DNA of 64,000 nucleotides from Dyadobacter koreensis (GCF_900108855.1 NZ_FNXY01000005.1:202617-266616); one strand, 5' to 3'. Counted from the stretch's first letter, positions 44,412 to 53,400 are shown. The notes: generated by a model not told the origin, from the sequence alone. A program made the numbers and translations.

Positions 44412-46901
44412 ATGTTTCAAAAACTCTTAAAAGGTATTGCAATTTTTGCACTTTTCATCGGCTTGCTTATCGGTGGAATAGAGTTTTGGTTTTATAAAAA
44501 TCAGGAAGAGATTTTTACAAAGGTGAAGGCAGCAGTCAATGAAGAAATTAGTGGAAGTCTTGATATAGAAAGTTTTAGGTTCCGACCCTTTCAGGATGGA
44601 TTTGGGTTCAACTTCACGCTTTATAATGTAGTTCTACGGGATAGCCTGTATAGCCAGCATAAGACAGATGTGCTGAATGCAAAACTGATTCATGTAGCGC
44701 TTGATTTCAGCAGTTTTTACAAAGGAGCGATCCGGCTCCAGAATTTAGTTTTGCAGGACGGCGACATGACTTTATTTGTTCGAAAGGACGGCTATACCAA
44801 TTTATCGGTTTTTGGGCCCAGAAAGCCCAAGGACAAAAAGAAGGATTCAAAACCGGATAGGCTGATCGATAAACTTGGACGGATCCATATGCATAATTTT
44901 GGATTTCGCTTTGCGGATTCGACGACAGGAAAGAATTTCGGCGCAATTTTCAGAGATGTAACAAACCGGGTAAATTATGCGGATTCTGCATGGATCGCTA
45001 ATATAAGTGGGCCGATTTATTTTGAAGGGCTGACCTTTAAGCCTGAAAAAGGTGGATTTTTAATCAAGCAGGAAACCTACGCGAATTTTTCTGTTTCTTA
45101 TAATCAAAAAGACAGATCACTATATATTCGTCCTTCTTCGCAGCTCCGAGTTGCCTCCCAGGACGTAATTGATATCAAAGGGAATTTCGATTTGTCGGAG
45201 AAACCTGCACACTTCAATCTTGGCTTTGCAGCGCAAAAAATTCAGGTTAATACTGCCCTAAAATTACTTCCAAGACAAATTGAGAATGTAATTGATTCAA
45301 TTGGAATTAAAACCAGGGTAAACACACGCGTGACCGTAGAAGGTATTTTTTCTCACGAACCGCCCTCTGTTCATGTAGATTTTGAAACAGATACTTTTCA
45401 ATACCAATTGCCGATCGGTTTGTTGAAAAACATGAAAGCAAGGGGAAGTTATACGAACCAGTTTAACAAAACCAAGCCTCCTGGTTTATTAAATACGCAA
45501 GTAAATGTGCCCCACGTGAGCGGAGCCTTCGAAACTTTGCCATTCAGTTTTGATTTAAAAATTGATAATATCACAGATCCGATTGCCTTGATCCGAGGTA
45601 AAGTTAAGGCTGATTCTGCGTCCATTAACGGACTACTTGATCCCAAAAGATATGTCGTGAAGGGAGGTGAGGCTTATATTCAAATCCACTACAACGGTAG
45701 CTTGCGAAATTTTTATAATCCAAAGACAGATCAGTTCAATGGTAAATTGACGGGCAGAGCCTATGCGGAAAATCTTTCATTGGATTATGTACCGCGACAA
45801 GTCCACTTATCAAAAGTAAACGGAGATATTTATTTCGATGAAAAAGATTTTCTGCTTCCGAAACTTGATATCAACGACGGGCATAATCTGCTTCATGTCA
45901 AAGGAGGTATTACCAATCTGATCCCATATCTTTTTGGTTCACCGAGAATACTCAAAGCGTCCCTCGATGTCAATATTCCAAACTGGAAAATGAACTGGAT
46001 GGAAATTTTTGTCGGGAAAAGGCGGGCAAGCCAGAAGCTCAACAGAAAGAAATTTAAGCTTTCGGATCTTCTGGATAATGTTATTGACCAAATGGAAATC
46101 GAGGCCAAACTTCAATCCAATCATCTGGTATATCACAACTTTTCGGCGGACAATATGAAAGGGATGATAACCGTAAAAAATAATACGGTAAGTCTTAACA
46201 ACTTCTCTATGAAGGCTTTTGGTGGCGGGTTCAAAATTTCCGGGTCTATATTTAATCCATATACCTCGGAGCCGCCAAGACTTCAAATCGCCGGGAATGT
46301 GACCAACGCAGACGTTCATTCCGTATTTTATTCATTCAATAATTTCGGACAAAAGGCAGTTACACATCAGAATCTGAAAGGAAAACTGAACACTGAATTC
46401 AAGTTTGCCACAAATCTGAAAAATGATGCGACTTTGCTTCCAAAAACGATGAAGGGGGAGGTGAAATTAAATCTTGTCCGGGGTGAGATCATTGATTTCG
46501 AACCGTTTTTGAAAATGAAAAAACTTATTTTCAAAAACAGAAATCTTGAACAGGTGAAATTTGCTCCGATTAAGAATGATCTTATCCTGACCGGCCAGGA
46601 AATTGAGATCAAGCAGATGGAAATCGAATCGAATGTAATGACGCTTTTTGTGGAAGGAATTTATAGTTTTGGAAACAAAACGGATCTGAGTATAGCGATA
46701 CCATTAAGCAATCTGAGCCGCCGCGATTCGACCTATCAGCTTAATCCAAACGACCCGAAGAAAAAGAAAGGTTCTCGGATTTATCTTCGGGCCGTGGATG
46801 AAGATGGTCAGGTCAATATAAAACTGGCGTTCCGGAAAAAGAAGCCTAAGGACAAAAAAGAGGACGAAGAGGAAGAGGAAAATGATGATGTAGAAAAATA
46901 G
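44412..46901 (+). CDS. AsmA-like envelope protein
   Basis: 829 residues, one N-terminal membrane helix (MFQKLLKGIAIFALFIGLLIGGIEFWFY) and a long periplasmic beta-rich region. AsmA/TamB relatives form grooves that carry lipids between the membranes. Seen here: EEISGSLDIESFRFRPFQDGFGFNFTLYNVVLRDSL near the start and, in the C-terminal third, MKGEVKLNLVRGEIIDFEPFLKMKKLIFKNRNLEQVKFAPIKNDLILTGQEIEIKQMEIESNVMTLFVEGIYSFGNKTDLSIAIPLSNL, the AsmA C-terminal core. It ends in a very acidic tail (KKEDEEEEENDDVEK). ATG 44412 begins the helix; the longer frame adds an unlikely leader. Convergent with a PhoB-like regulator. Confidence 0.85.
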   Translation: MFQKLLKGIAIFALFIGLLIGGIEFWFYKNQEEIFTKVKAAVNEEISGSLDIESFRFRPFQDGFGFNFTLYNVVLRDSLYSQHKTDVLNAKLIHVALDFSSFYKGAIRLQNLVLQDGDMTLFVRKDGYTNLSVFGPRKPKDKKKDSKPDRLIDKLGRIHMHNFGFRFADSTTGKNFGAIFRDVTNRVNYADSAWIANISGPIYFEGLTFKPEKGGFLIKQETYANFSVSYNQKDRSLYIRPSSQLRVASQDVIDIKGNFDLSEKPAHFNLGFAAQKIQVNTALKLLPRQIENVIDSIGIKTRVNTRVTVEGIFSHEPPSVHVDFETDTFQYQLPIGLLKNMKARGSYTNQFNKTKPPGLLNTQVNVPHVSGAFETLPFSFDLKIDNITDPIALIRGKVKADSASINGLLDPKRYVVKGGEAYIQIHYNGSLRNFYNPKTDQFNGKLTGRAYAENLSLDYVPRQVHLSKVNGDIYFDEKDFLLPKLDINDGHNLLHVKGGITNLIPYLFGSPRILKASLDVNIPNWKMNWMEIFVGKRRASQKLNRKKFKLSDLLDNVIDQMEIEAKLQSNHLVYHNFSADNMKGMITVKNNTVSLNNFSMKAFGGGFKISGSIFNPYTSEPPRLQIAGNVTNADVHSVFYSFNNFGQKAVTHQNLKGKLNTEFKFATNLKNDATLLPKTMKGEVKLNLVRGEIIDFEPFLKMKKLIFKNRNLEQVKFAPIKNDLILTGQEIEIKQMEIESNVMTLFVEGIYSFGNKTDLSIAIPLSNLSRRDSTYQLNPNDPKKKKGSRIYLRAVDEDGQVNIKLAFRKKKPKDKKEDEEEEENDDVEK

Positions 46902-46907
46902 TCCAAA

Positions 46908-47618
46908 TCACTCTGCTTCGTCTGTGAACATGTAACCAACTCCCTTGAGCGTTTTGATGTACCGGTCACCAAGTTTTTCACGTAATTTTCGAATATGAAC
47001 GTCAACAGTGCGTTCCAAGACATAAATGTCTGCGCCCCAGATTTTTTGCAGCAATTCGTCGCGACTGAAAACTTTATTAGGAGTCTGTGCCAGAAAAAAC
47101 AATAGTTCAAATTCCTTTTTAGGTAAGACAACAGATTTGTCTGCACCTTGTGTTACCGTATAATTTTTCCTGTTAATGACCAGATCCAGCACTTCGATTT
47201 GGTCGCCTGAATCTGCTTTTTGGGCTTCGCGGCGGAACAAAGCATTAATGCGGCTCATTAAAGCGCGTGGCTTGATTGGTTTTGTGATATAGTCGTCAGC
47301 ACCTACTTCAAAAGCCGCTACCTCCGAATATTCCTCTGAACGGGCTGTTAAAAACAAAATGTAAGTATGTTTGATATCAGGGTTTTGGCGCAATATTCTG
47401 CCCGTTTCGATACCATCAAGCTGCGGCATCATAATGTCCAAAAGGATAAGATCCGGGATAAAGGTCTTCGCCGTTTCTATTGCTTTCTTGCCATTGGAGG
47501 CTGTTTGAACAGAATATCCTTCTTTAACCAGATTGTATTCCAGAAGCTCTACTATATCTGAATCGTCGTCAACTACTAATACTTTCGGTGCTGAGTTTGT
47601 TGCTTTTGCACTGCTCAT
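46908..47618 (-). CDS. OmpR/PhoB-type response regulator
   Basis: 236 residues. Receiver domain (residues ~12-125): acidic pair at VLVVDDDSD, phosphoacceptor Asp61 in LILLDIMMPQLDG, and Lys in YITKPIKPRAL. C-terminal winged helix (residues ~140-230): EFELLFFLAQTPNKVFSRDELLQKIWGADIYVLERTVDVHIRKLREKLGDRYIKTLKGVGYMF, the PhoB/OmpR effector, with the recognition helix RTVDVHIRKLREKL. No histidine kinase gene is adjacent, so it is an orphan whose partner lies elsewhere (the hybrid kinase at 27109 is one distant possibility). It has an N-terminal extension of about ten residues, MSSAKATNSA. Confidence 0.92.
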   Translation of the reverse strand: MSSAKATNSAPKVLVVDDDSDIVELLEYNLVKEGYSVQTASNGKKAIETAKTFIPDLILLDIMMPQLDGIETGRILRQNPDIKHTYILFLTARSEEYSEVAAFEVGADDYITKPIKPRALMSRINALFRREAQKADSGDQIEVLDLVINRKNYTVTQGADKSVVLPKKEFELLFFLAQTPNKVFSRDELLQKIWGADIYVLERTVDVHIRKLREKLGDRYIKTLKGVGYMFTDEAE

Positions 47619-47708
47619 GTGATGATTACCAGGTTAAATCCAGTTCGAAATTAGTTGTTGTGTTTTTGACATTATCTACTTTATTGCATTGTTAACAAAA
47701 AAATAATA

Positions 47709-48548
47709 TCAGCGGTAAGTAATACGGAAAATTTGCTGTTGCTCATTTGTTACGATCATGTCTGTATTATTTACAAAAATCATCGCTTCGGCCTGTTTTC
47801 TCGCAAATTTGAAGCAACCCAGCGGTTTTTTAAAATTAATAATTCCATCATCAATTCCGAAGGTTAGAATTTTTCCATAGGTCAGCAGCGCGAACGTCTT
47901 TCCATCCGGACTAATATCAGCTGAGGTTACCTGCGTTTTGATTTCGATACTATCGATTGGTGCTACCGAATAATTCCCTTTTTGACTGGGTAACTCATAT
48001 AATTTTACATATCTATTTTGCCGGCTGCGGTTTTTGGAAAATAAGTACAGTTTGTCTTTGTGATGAAAAAAAGCTTCGCAGTCGAAATTTAACTGATCTT
48101 TGGACGGTGGAAATTCTTTTTGATCCGCATAATTAAACGTGATTTTTTCTGTTTCGCCCGTTACCTGCGGGACTTTGTAAACAATTAACGCACGTCGGGA
48201 ATTGCTGTTGTTTCCAAAATCTCCAATGTAAATATTCCCATTTTCATCCTGTGCCAGATCTTCCCAATCTTTGTTCTCAGAATTTGGAATGACTTTTGTA
48301 GATAACAACCTGCCTGTGGAATCAATTTCATAAAGCTCTGGTTTTCCCCCACTATCATTATGGGTCCAAAATGTGCCTTTCTTCGTTCTGGCGATGCCTG
48401 AACTCTCGTTAGCTACATCAGGAAGATTGCCAATTTTACTAATTTTGTAATCAGAGCGGACTTTTTTAAAACTATTTGTCCGCTTGTCAGGGTTACAGGT
48501 ACATAACACCGTTTCAATAGCAAACATCAGATATACTAACTTATTCAT
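47709..48548 (-). CDS. exported beta-propeller-like protein, hypothetical
   Basis: 279 residues. An N-terminal hydrophobic segment ending ETVLCTCNPDK may be a signal peptide with an atypical lipobox. After it: NLPDVANESSGIARTKKGTFWTHNDSGGKPELYEIDSTGRLLST, DWEDLAQDENGNIYIGDFGNNSNSRR, LYLFSKNRS and SADISPDGKTFALLTYGKILTF. The ESSGIA...WTHNDSG and DWEDLA...YIGDFGNN blocks recur in secreted, SdiA-regulated-like/propeller proteins. The function is not known. Its start codon shares a CATG with the divergent AI-2E permease gene. Confidence 0.78.
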   Translation of the reverse strand: MNKLVYLMFAIETVLCTCNPDKRTNSFKKVRSDYKISKIGNLPDVANESSGIARTKKGTFWTHNDSGGKPELYEIDSTGRLLSTKVIPNSENKDWEDLAQDENGNIYIGDFGNNSNSRRALIVYKVPQVTGETEKITFNYADQKEFPPSKDQLNFDCEAFFHHKDKLYLFSKNRSRQNRYVKLYELPSQKGNYSVAPIDSIEIKTQVTSADISPDGKTFALLTYGKILTFGIDDGIINFKKPLGCFKFARKQAEAMIFVNNTDMIVTNEQQQIFRITYR

Positions 48549-49770
48549 GAACCGTTCTTTACATTCTGTGCCTGGCAAAGATAATCAAACACCGACTTAC
48601 CTGAAGCTGGCCAGTGTTCTTGTTGCCCTTATTGCTGGCGTTTATATTCTTTTTGTACTTCGTGAAACCCTGATTCCGCTTGCATTTTCAGTTTTGCTCG
48701 CCATTTTATTGCACCCCGTGTGTGTTTTTCTGGAACATAAGAAAGTACCTCGAATTGCTGCAATTCTGTTAAGTATTCTTGTGCTTATTATTGTCATTGT
48801 GGTACTGGTTTATGTTGTTACGTTACAAATCGGAAGTTTTGCCGAAGAACTTCCTCGCATCACTGAGAAGGCAGAAGTCCTTTTAGATCAAACATTGACA
48901 ATGGGCGAGCGGTATCTAAGTCTGAGTAGAAGCCAGCAAGTGACCGAAGCGAAAAAATATCTGGTTAATATGCTTAGTGAAGGCCGGGCGGTTTTGTTGA
49001 ATACGCTGGTCACGACAACAGGGGCAATTTCTACGTTTATTTTATTGCCCCTTTATGTTTTTTTCTTTCTCCTTTACAGAGATTTTTTCAGACGATTTTT
49101 TTATAAGGCAATTGCCAGCGTTCCCAATGAGAACTTAAATGCCCTGCTGAAAAAAATTTACGAAGTTATTCAGAGCTACTTATCCGGATTATTTCTGGTA
49201 ATTATAATTGTTGGTGTTTTGAATAGTATCGGCCTTTTGTTACTCGGAATTCCTCATGCCATTTTCTTCGGTTTTCTGGCTGGTTTTTTAATATTGATTC
49301 CATACATAGGAATTCTCATCGGTTCCCTATTTCCGGCGCTGTTGAGTATCGTTACCATGGATTCGCCCTGGTATGCTCTCGGCGTGATCGGTGTAATGAG
49401 TTTTGTCCAGTTTCTGGAAGGTAATTTCATTACGCCAAATATTGTCGGATCGAAAGTAAGTGTAAACCCGATGGCAGCAATCGTTGCTCTTTTTCTTGGC
49501 GGACAACTTTGGGGATTATCCGGATTAATCCTGGCTTTACCTATTACGGCCATCTTAAAAGTTGTTTTAGATACAATTCCAAGTTTAGAACCCTATGGTT
49601 TTTTATTAGGAGAACCGGTTCACGAAGTGGCAGAAGATAAAGCCGAAGAGCAGCAAAAAGCAGTTGAGCAGAAAGAGGGGCAGAAGAAACGTTATCGGAA
49701 TTACAGAAACCGTCCACGTAAAAAGCCGGAAAGCCGGGAAGGAGGTCAACCTAACACAAATATTCAATAA
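48547..49770 (+). CDS. AI-2E family transporter (PerM-like permease)
   Basis: 407 residues with about eight helices. YLKLASVLVALIAGVYILFVLRETLIPLAFSVLLAILLHPVCVFLEHKKVPRIAAILLSILVLI at the N-terminus, ILLPLYVFFFLLYRDFF in the middle, and the GFLAGFLILIPYIGILIGSLFPALLSI and EGNFITPNIVGSKVSVNPMAAIVALFLGGQLWGLSGLILALPITAILKVV blocks are the AI-2E/PerM signature. Substrates vary (AI-2 exporter, Na+/H+ antiporters). A charged, Lys/Arg/Glu-rich C-terminal tail (EDKAEEQQKAVEQKEGQKKRYRNYRNRPRKKPES) is cytoplasmic. ATG 48547 chosen; earlier in-frame starts overlap the divergent gene. Confidence 0.88.
   Translation: MNRSLHSVPGKDNQTPTYLKLASVLVALIAGVYILFVLRETLIPLAFSVLLAILLHPVCVFLEHKKVPRIAAILLSILVLIIVIVVLVYVVTLQIGSFAEELPRITEKAEVLLDQTLTMGERYLSLSRSQQVTEAKKYLVNMLSEGRAVLLNTLVTTTGAISTFILLPLYVFFFLLYRDFFRRFFYKAIASVPNENLNALLKKIYEVIQSYLSGLFLVIIIVGVLNSIGLLLLGIPHAIFFGFLAGFLILIPYIGILIGSLFPALLSIVTMDSPWYALGVIGVMSFVQFLEGNFITPNIVGSKVSVNPMAAIVALFLGGQLWGLSGLILALPITAILKVVLDTIPSLEPYGFLLGEPVHEVAEDKAEEQQKAVEQKEGQKKRYRNYRNRPRKKPESREGGQPNTNIQ
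48576..48583 (-). promoter_or_regulatory. -7 element for the gene at 47709
   Basis: Minus strand reads TATCTTTG, 28 bases before the ATG at 48548, and lies inside the coding sequence of the divergent AI-2E permease. Confidence 0.45.
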
Positions 49771-49771
49771 T

Positions 49772-49805
49772 AAAAATGGATTCTCCGGTAGGAGAATCCA
49801 TTTTT
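49772..49805. terminator. strong bidirectional terminator
   Basis: 15-base perfect arms AAAAATGGATTCTCC (49772-49786) and GGAGAATCCATTTTT (49791-49805) with loop GGTA, between the AI-2E permease and the convergent gldH. Confidence 0.88.
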
Positions 49806-49806
49806 A

Positions 49807-50286
49807 TTATTTCCCATTCTCAACTTTCTCGACACTTATACCAATCCCCATAATAAATGGTAAAGGGTTTTGCCGCATGGATTGTGACAACGTAAATGTA
49901 TAAGTACCATTTCGTGGAAATTTGTGATTTTTCAGGAAAGGGATCTTGTGATCAAATAAATCTCCCAAACCCTTGCCAAACGGTTTTCCAGTTGTCTCAT
50001 TGGAAAGAAAAACTTCTTCCATATTCGTAGTCACCGAACTGTCTGGGGCGGTAATTTTTCTGGTCAGATATAAGTTATAGTAAGGATATTGCAACGTATT
50101 TCGCACCAGATAAAAAATATTATACGCCTGAGAGGAATCCGTTATTTCAACCTTGAAAGAAGGTGTATTTTTGATAAACCACTGCCCGTCATCAATATCT
50201 TCGTAAGCTTTGTAAACAACATTTTTGTCGCATCCGGCAAGCAAAATTCCCAAACAAATCGCGGCAAACAGTCCAAAAGTTTTCAT
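49807..50286 (-). CDS. gldH: gliding motility lipoprotein GldH
   Basis: 159 residues. MKTFGLFAAICLGILLAGC ends in a lipobox (L-A-G-C) at residue 19. The rest, VVYKAYEDIDDGQWFIKNTPSFKVEITDSSQAYNIFYLVRNTLQYPYYNLYLTRKITAPDSSVTTNMEEVFLSNETTGKPFGKGLGDLFDHKIPF, matches GldH, whose YNIYxxxRNxxxYPYxNL and GDxxD blocks are diagnostic. GldH is one of the outer-membrane lipoproteins needed for Bacteroidota gliding and T9SS function; many non-motile relatives keep it. Shares a terminator with the AI-2E permease. Confidence 0.88.
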   Translation of the reverse strand: MKTFGLFAAICLGILLAGCDKNVVYKAYEDIDDGQWFIKNTPSFKVEITDSSQAYNIFYLVRNTLQYPYYNLYLTRKITAPDSSVTTNMEEVFLSNETTGKPFGKGLGDLFDHKIPFLKNHKFPRNGTYTFTLSQSMRQNPLPFIMGIGISVEKVENGK

Positions 50287-50340
50287 GCAGGTATCAGTAA
50301 GTAGTTTGCAAAGCTAAGCCGCCAAAGAAACCTTTCAAAA

Positions 50341-50841
50341 CTAAGATGCAGTTTGTGCAGAAAAATAACGGCTAAGCCATGAATCTGCTGCCGGAATTTT
50401 CCAGCGTTTCATCCATTGTGCCTTTGTAGCTACCTGATTATCAAAAATGGTGGTATAAGGTGTAATGATCTGATCTGTAACAGCCTGCTTTATTTTCGGT
50501 ACCGGAATAGTTTCAACATTATTGTCATCGTCAAGATAGGCCAATGAACGATCAAAGAAGTCGACATTCAGGCGCGCACCGATTTCTTGTAGCCAATGAA
50601 CCGATTTATCAATTGAGCAGCCGCTTGGTAATTCCTTGCTTTCATCCACCGCGATCACTACAAAGCGATGTTCGAAAATTTTCCCTGACGCCGTTAAAGG
50701 ATGTCCGTGTGCTTCCCAGCCTTCGAGTGCAGCTTTGAGTGTCTCTGTCAAAATTCCAACTTCTTCTTCTGAAAACTTTCTGTTTGCCTGATAGATCCAG
50801 ACGCGGGCAGATAAATTAATTTCATTAAAAGGGATATACAT
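50341..50841 (-). CDS. conserved Bacteroidota protein of unknown function
   Basis: 166 residues, soluble. MYIPFNEINLSARVWIYQANRKFSEEEVGILTETLKAALEGWEAHGHPLTASGKIFEHRFVVIAVDES...GCSIDKSVHWLQEIGARLNVDFFDRSLAYL is a conserved Bacteroidota family that databases often label ABC transporter ATPase, but no Walker A or Walker B is visible, so that label is not supported. It follows the HdrBC-like Fe-S pair on the same strand with a 167-base gap. I recall this order being common in Bacteroidota, unchecked. No function inferred. Confidence 0.8.
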   Translation of the reverse strand: MYIPFNEINLSARVWIYQANRKFSEEEVGILTETLKAALEGWEAHGHPLTASGKIFEHRFVVIAVDESKELPSGCSIDKSVHWLQEIGARLNVDFFDRSLAYLDDDNNVETIPVPKIKQAVTDQIITPYTTIFDNQVATKAQWMKRWKIPAADSWLSRYFSAQTAS

Positions 50842-51008
50842 CAGTAAGTCTGGTTAATCGTTTTAGAATAATATCTTCCATTATCTCAGCAATCAAAACA
50901 AGCTTGCCAGAAACTAAGTTCGGAATAAAAGAGGGCGGCAGCTTTGGATTAACGAGAAATTATTAATCGATATTACAGATTTATTCAGTGGTATCGAGAA
51001 ATAATTAT

Positions 51009-51806
51009 TTACAATCCTTCTGCCTGGGCAATTAATTCGGCCAGGTCGAAAACTTTCACGGAATCTTCTTTTTCTTTATTTTTAACGCCGTCCGTCATCA
51101 TAACCATACAAAATGGACAAGCCACCGCAATGGTTGTTGCGCCGGTATCGATTGCTTCCTCAATTCGCTCAATATTAACGTCCTTTTTCCCAGGCTCCGG
51201 CTCCTTAAACATTTGCCCGCCGCCTGCGCCGCAGCATAAGCCTTTGACTTTACTGCGTTTCATTTCTATCAAATCAGCATCCAATGCTTCCAGGACGTGA
51301 CGAGGCGCCTCATAAATTCCATTTGCTCTTCCTAAATAACAGGAATCGTGGAAAGTAATTTTTCGGCCTTTAAAGGTTTCTCCTCCTTCAATCCGAACTC
51401 GACCTTCGTCGATGAGTTGCTGTAAATATTCGGAATGATGTAAAACTTCATAGTTTCCACCGAGTTCCGGATATTCATTTTTCAAAGTATTAAAGCAATG
51501 TGGACAAGCCGTGACGATTTTCTTGACGCCATACATATCCAAAACCTGAATGTTGGACATCGCGAGCATCTGAAAAGTAAATTCATTTCCAGCACGACGC
51601 GCAGGATCTCCGGTACAGCTTTCTTCGGTACCCAAAACCGCAAATTTCACACCCGCTTTGTTTAGAATTTTAACAAAAGCTACCGTAACTTTTTTGTATC
51701 GATCGTCAAAAGATCCTGCACAACCAACCCAGAAAAGCACTTCTGGCGTTTCATTTCCAGCGGCCATTTCTGCCATAGTTGGTACTTTGTTTATTAACTC
51801 ACTCAT
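51009..51806 (-). CDS. (Fe-S)-binding protein, HdrB/CCG-domain type
   Basis: 265 residues with two CCG-domain blocks: ESCTGDPARRAGNEFTFQMLAMSNIQVLDMYGVKKIVTACPHCFNTLKNEYPEL and DSCYLGRANGIYEAPRHVLEAL...KVKGLCCGAGGGQMFKEPEPGKKDVNIERIEEAIDTGATTIAVACPFCMVMM. CCG domains bind an unusual 4Fe-4S cluster in heterodisulfide reductase subunit B, GlpC and LutA. It follows its HdrC-like partner by 38 bases and probably receives electrons from it at the membrane. The disulfide or quinone substrate in an aerobic bacterium without coenzyme M is unknown. Confidence 0.9.
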   Translation of the reverse strand: MSELINKVPTMAEMAAGNETPEVLFWVGCAGSFDDRYKKVTVAFVKILNKAGVKFAVLGTEESCTGDPARRAGNEFTFQMLAMSNIQVLDMYGVKKIVTACPHCFNTLKNEYPELGGNYEVLHHSEYLQQLIDEGRVRIEGGETFKGRKITFHDSCYLGRANGIYEAPRHVLEALDADLIEMKRSKVKGLCCGAGGGQMFKEPEPGKKDVNIERIEEAIDTGATTIAVACPFCMVMMTDGVKNKEKEDSVKVFDLAELIAQAEGL

Positions 51807-51844
51807 GATTTTATAGTCTTTAAGGCAAGTCGGTCGTGCCGGGT

Positions 51845-53194
51845 TTAAACCTCATTTCTTAATTTTTCGGCCCAGTTAAAACGGTCGTCAGGTGAAAATT
51901 TCCATGGAGCCTGATTTGTATCCAGATTTTGGAACATCGTATTCCAGGACCCCGGTGCCTGGGCCTCATCCATAATTTTATACCGGCGTAATTGCAAAAT
52001 AATATCGAGCGGATTGATCAGAATCGGGCATTCCTGAACACAAGCGTTGCAGGTTGTACAAGCAAGAATTTCTTCGTTACTGATATAATCGCCCATCAGG
52101 CTTTTTCCATCGTCGACAAATTCTCCCTTATTTGTCTGCATATTTCTTCCAATATCTTCTAACCGATCACGCGTGTCCATCATAATTTTACGCGGAGATA
52201 ATTTCTTGCCCGTAAAATTTGCCGGACACGCAGAAGTACAGCGGCCACATTCCGTACATGAATAGGCATCCATCAGGTTTTTCCAACTCAGGTCAGGCAC
52301 ATCTTTCGCGCCAAATCGCTCTGGAATAACACTTTCGGTTCCGGAAGCAGGATCTTCTGAGGTAGTCAAACCCAACATGATTTTCACCTCTTTCGTGATA
52401 TCAGGCATATTATTCATTTCTCCTTTTGGTGTTAAACGAGAGAAATATGTATTGGGAAAAGCAAGAGCGATGTGTAAATGTTTGGAGTACGTGACATAAA
52501 CGGCAAAAGTAAAAATGCCAAGGATATGGAACCACCAGGCAAAACGTTCGTAAATAATTAACGAGTTTTCTGACCAGTTAGCAAAAATGGGTTTCAGGAA
52601 CTGGCTAAAAGCAAAGTCTCCGGTGGGCGTGTAATGTGGACTTCCCATTTCCTGTAAAACAGTATCCGCCGCATTCATCGTTAATATTGCGATCATTAAT
52701 ACGATTTCGAAGAGCAAGATGATTTTGCCGTCCAATTCCGGCCAGCCATTCATTTCCCGATGACGCGAGGGTTGCAACCGTTCCACTTTTAATATTGCCC
52801 TTCGAATTAAAAAAATCGAACAGGTTACTAAAACGCCAATGGCCAAAAATTCAAAAAAGCCGATAAGGAAGTTATAAAATGTTCCTAAAAATGGAGCGAA
52901 AAGCCGGTGCTTTCCCAGAACTCCATCCAGCACAATTTCGAGAACTTCAATATTTATAAGCAAGAACCCAGCATACACAACAAAGTGCATGAGACCAATT
53001 AATGGGCGATCAAACATCTTTTTCTGGCCGAAAGCGACGCGTAGCATAATAGAAAAGCGCTGCGCCGGCTGATCGTAACGGTCTTCATCCCGTCCTAGTG
53101 AGATAGTTTTTCGGATCAGATTGGCGCGTTTAAAGACGAACCAGCCGACTATCCCAAGAACAATTAAAAAGATGATTTGCTGGATTATCGCCAT
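51845..53194 (-). CDS. membrane-bound 4Fe-4S dicluster protein, HdrC/NarI-like fusion
   Basis: 449 residues. The first ~250 hold about six helices (MAIIQQIIFLIVLGIVGWFVFKR; LIGLMHFVVYAGFLLINIEVLEIVLDG; FLIGFFEFLAIGVLVTCSIFLIRRAIL; IILLFEIVLMIAILTMN; WWFHILGIFTFAVYVTYSKHLHIALAFPNTYF), with His pairs (LMHFVVY, WFHILG, KHLHIA) suitable for heme b. Then two ferredoxin clusters: DAYSCTECGRCTSACPANFTGKKLSPRKI and ILACTTCNACVQECPILINPLDIILQLRR. It is first in an operon with the CCG protein at 51009. The pair resembles HdrDE-type menaquinol-linked modules; direction of electron flow not known. Confidence 0.88.
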   Translation of the reverse strand: MAIIQQIIFLIVLGIVGWFVFKRANLIRKTISLGRDEDRYDQPAQRFSIMLRVAFGQKKMFDRPLIGLMHFVVYAGFLLINIEVLEIVLDGVLGKHRLFAPFLGTFYNFLIGFFEFLAIGVLVTCSIFLIRRAILKVERLQPSRHREMNGWPELDGKIILLFEIVLMIAILTMNAADTVLQEMGSPHYTPTGDFAFSQFLKPIFANWSENSLIIYERFAWWFHILGIFTFAVYVTYSKHLHIALAFPNTYFSRLTPKGEMNNMPDITKEVKIMLGLTTSEDPASGTESVIPERFGAKDVPDLSWKNLMDAYSCTECGRCTSACPANFTGKKLSPRKIMMDTRDRLEDIGRNMQTNKGEFVDDGKSLMGDYISNEEILACTTCNACVQECPILINPLDIILQLRRYKIMDEAQAPGSWNTMFQNLDTNQAPWKFSPDDRFNWAEKLRNEV

Positions 53195-53236
53195 AATACT
53201 TCGATTTGCTCCGTTGATAACTAATATTCGTTCAGA

Positions 53237-53254
53237 TAGTATGCAAGCATACTA
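53237..53254. promoter_or_regulatory. candidate operator upstream of the Fe-S operon
   Basis: Perfect inverted repeat TAGTATGC-AA-GCATACTA, 43-60 bases upstream of the ATG of the membrane Fe-S gene. On the minus strand it follows a CATATTTG sequence that could act as a variant -7 element, so a repressor bound here would overlap the transcription start. Confidence 0.4.
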
Positions 53255-53400
53255 AAAGCAAATATGACAAAAATGTATTTAGCATCAATTATTTTAAAAT
53301 AAATATTTTTTTTCATTCTGGTAAGTGATAGAAAATCAGAATGCTAAGTCTTAGTTGTACGGTAGCAAATTAAATTTTTGAAAAATATTTGTCCAAATAA

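Noticed and set aside
50341..50841. Label of ABC transporter ATPase for the 166-residue protein
   Set aside because: No Walker A, Walker B or signature motif is present and the protein is far too short for an ABC ATPase.
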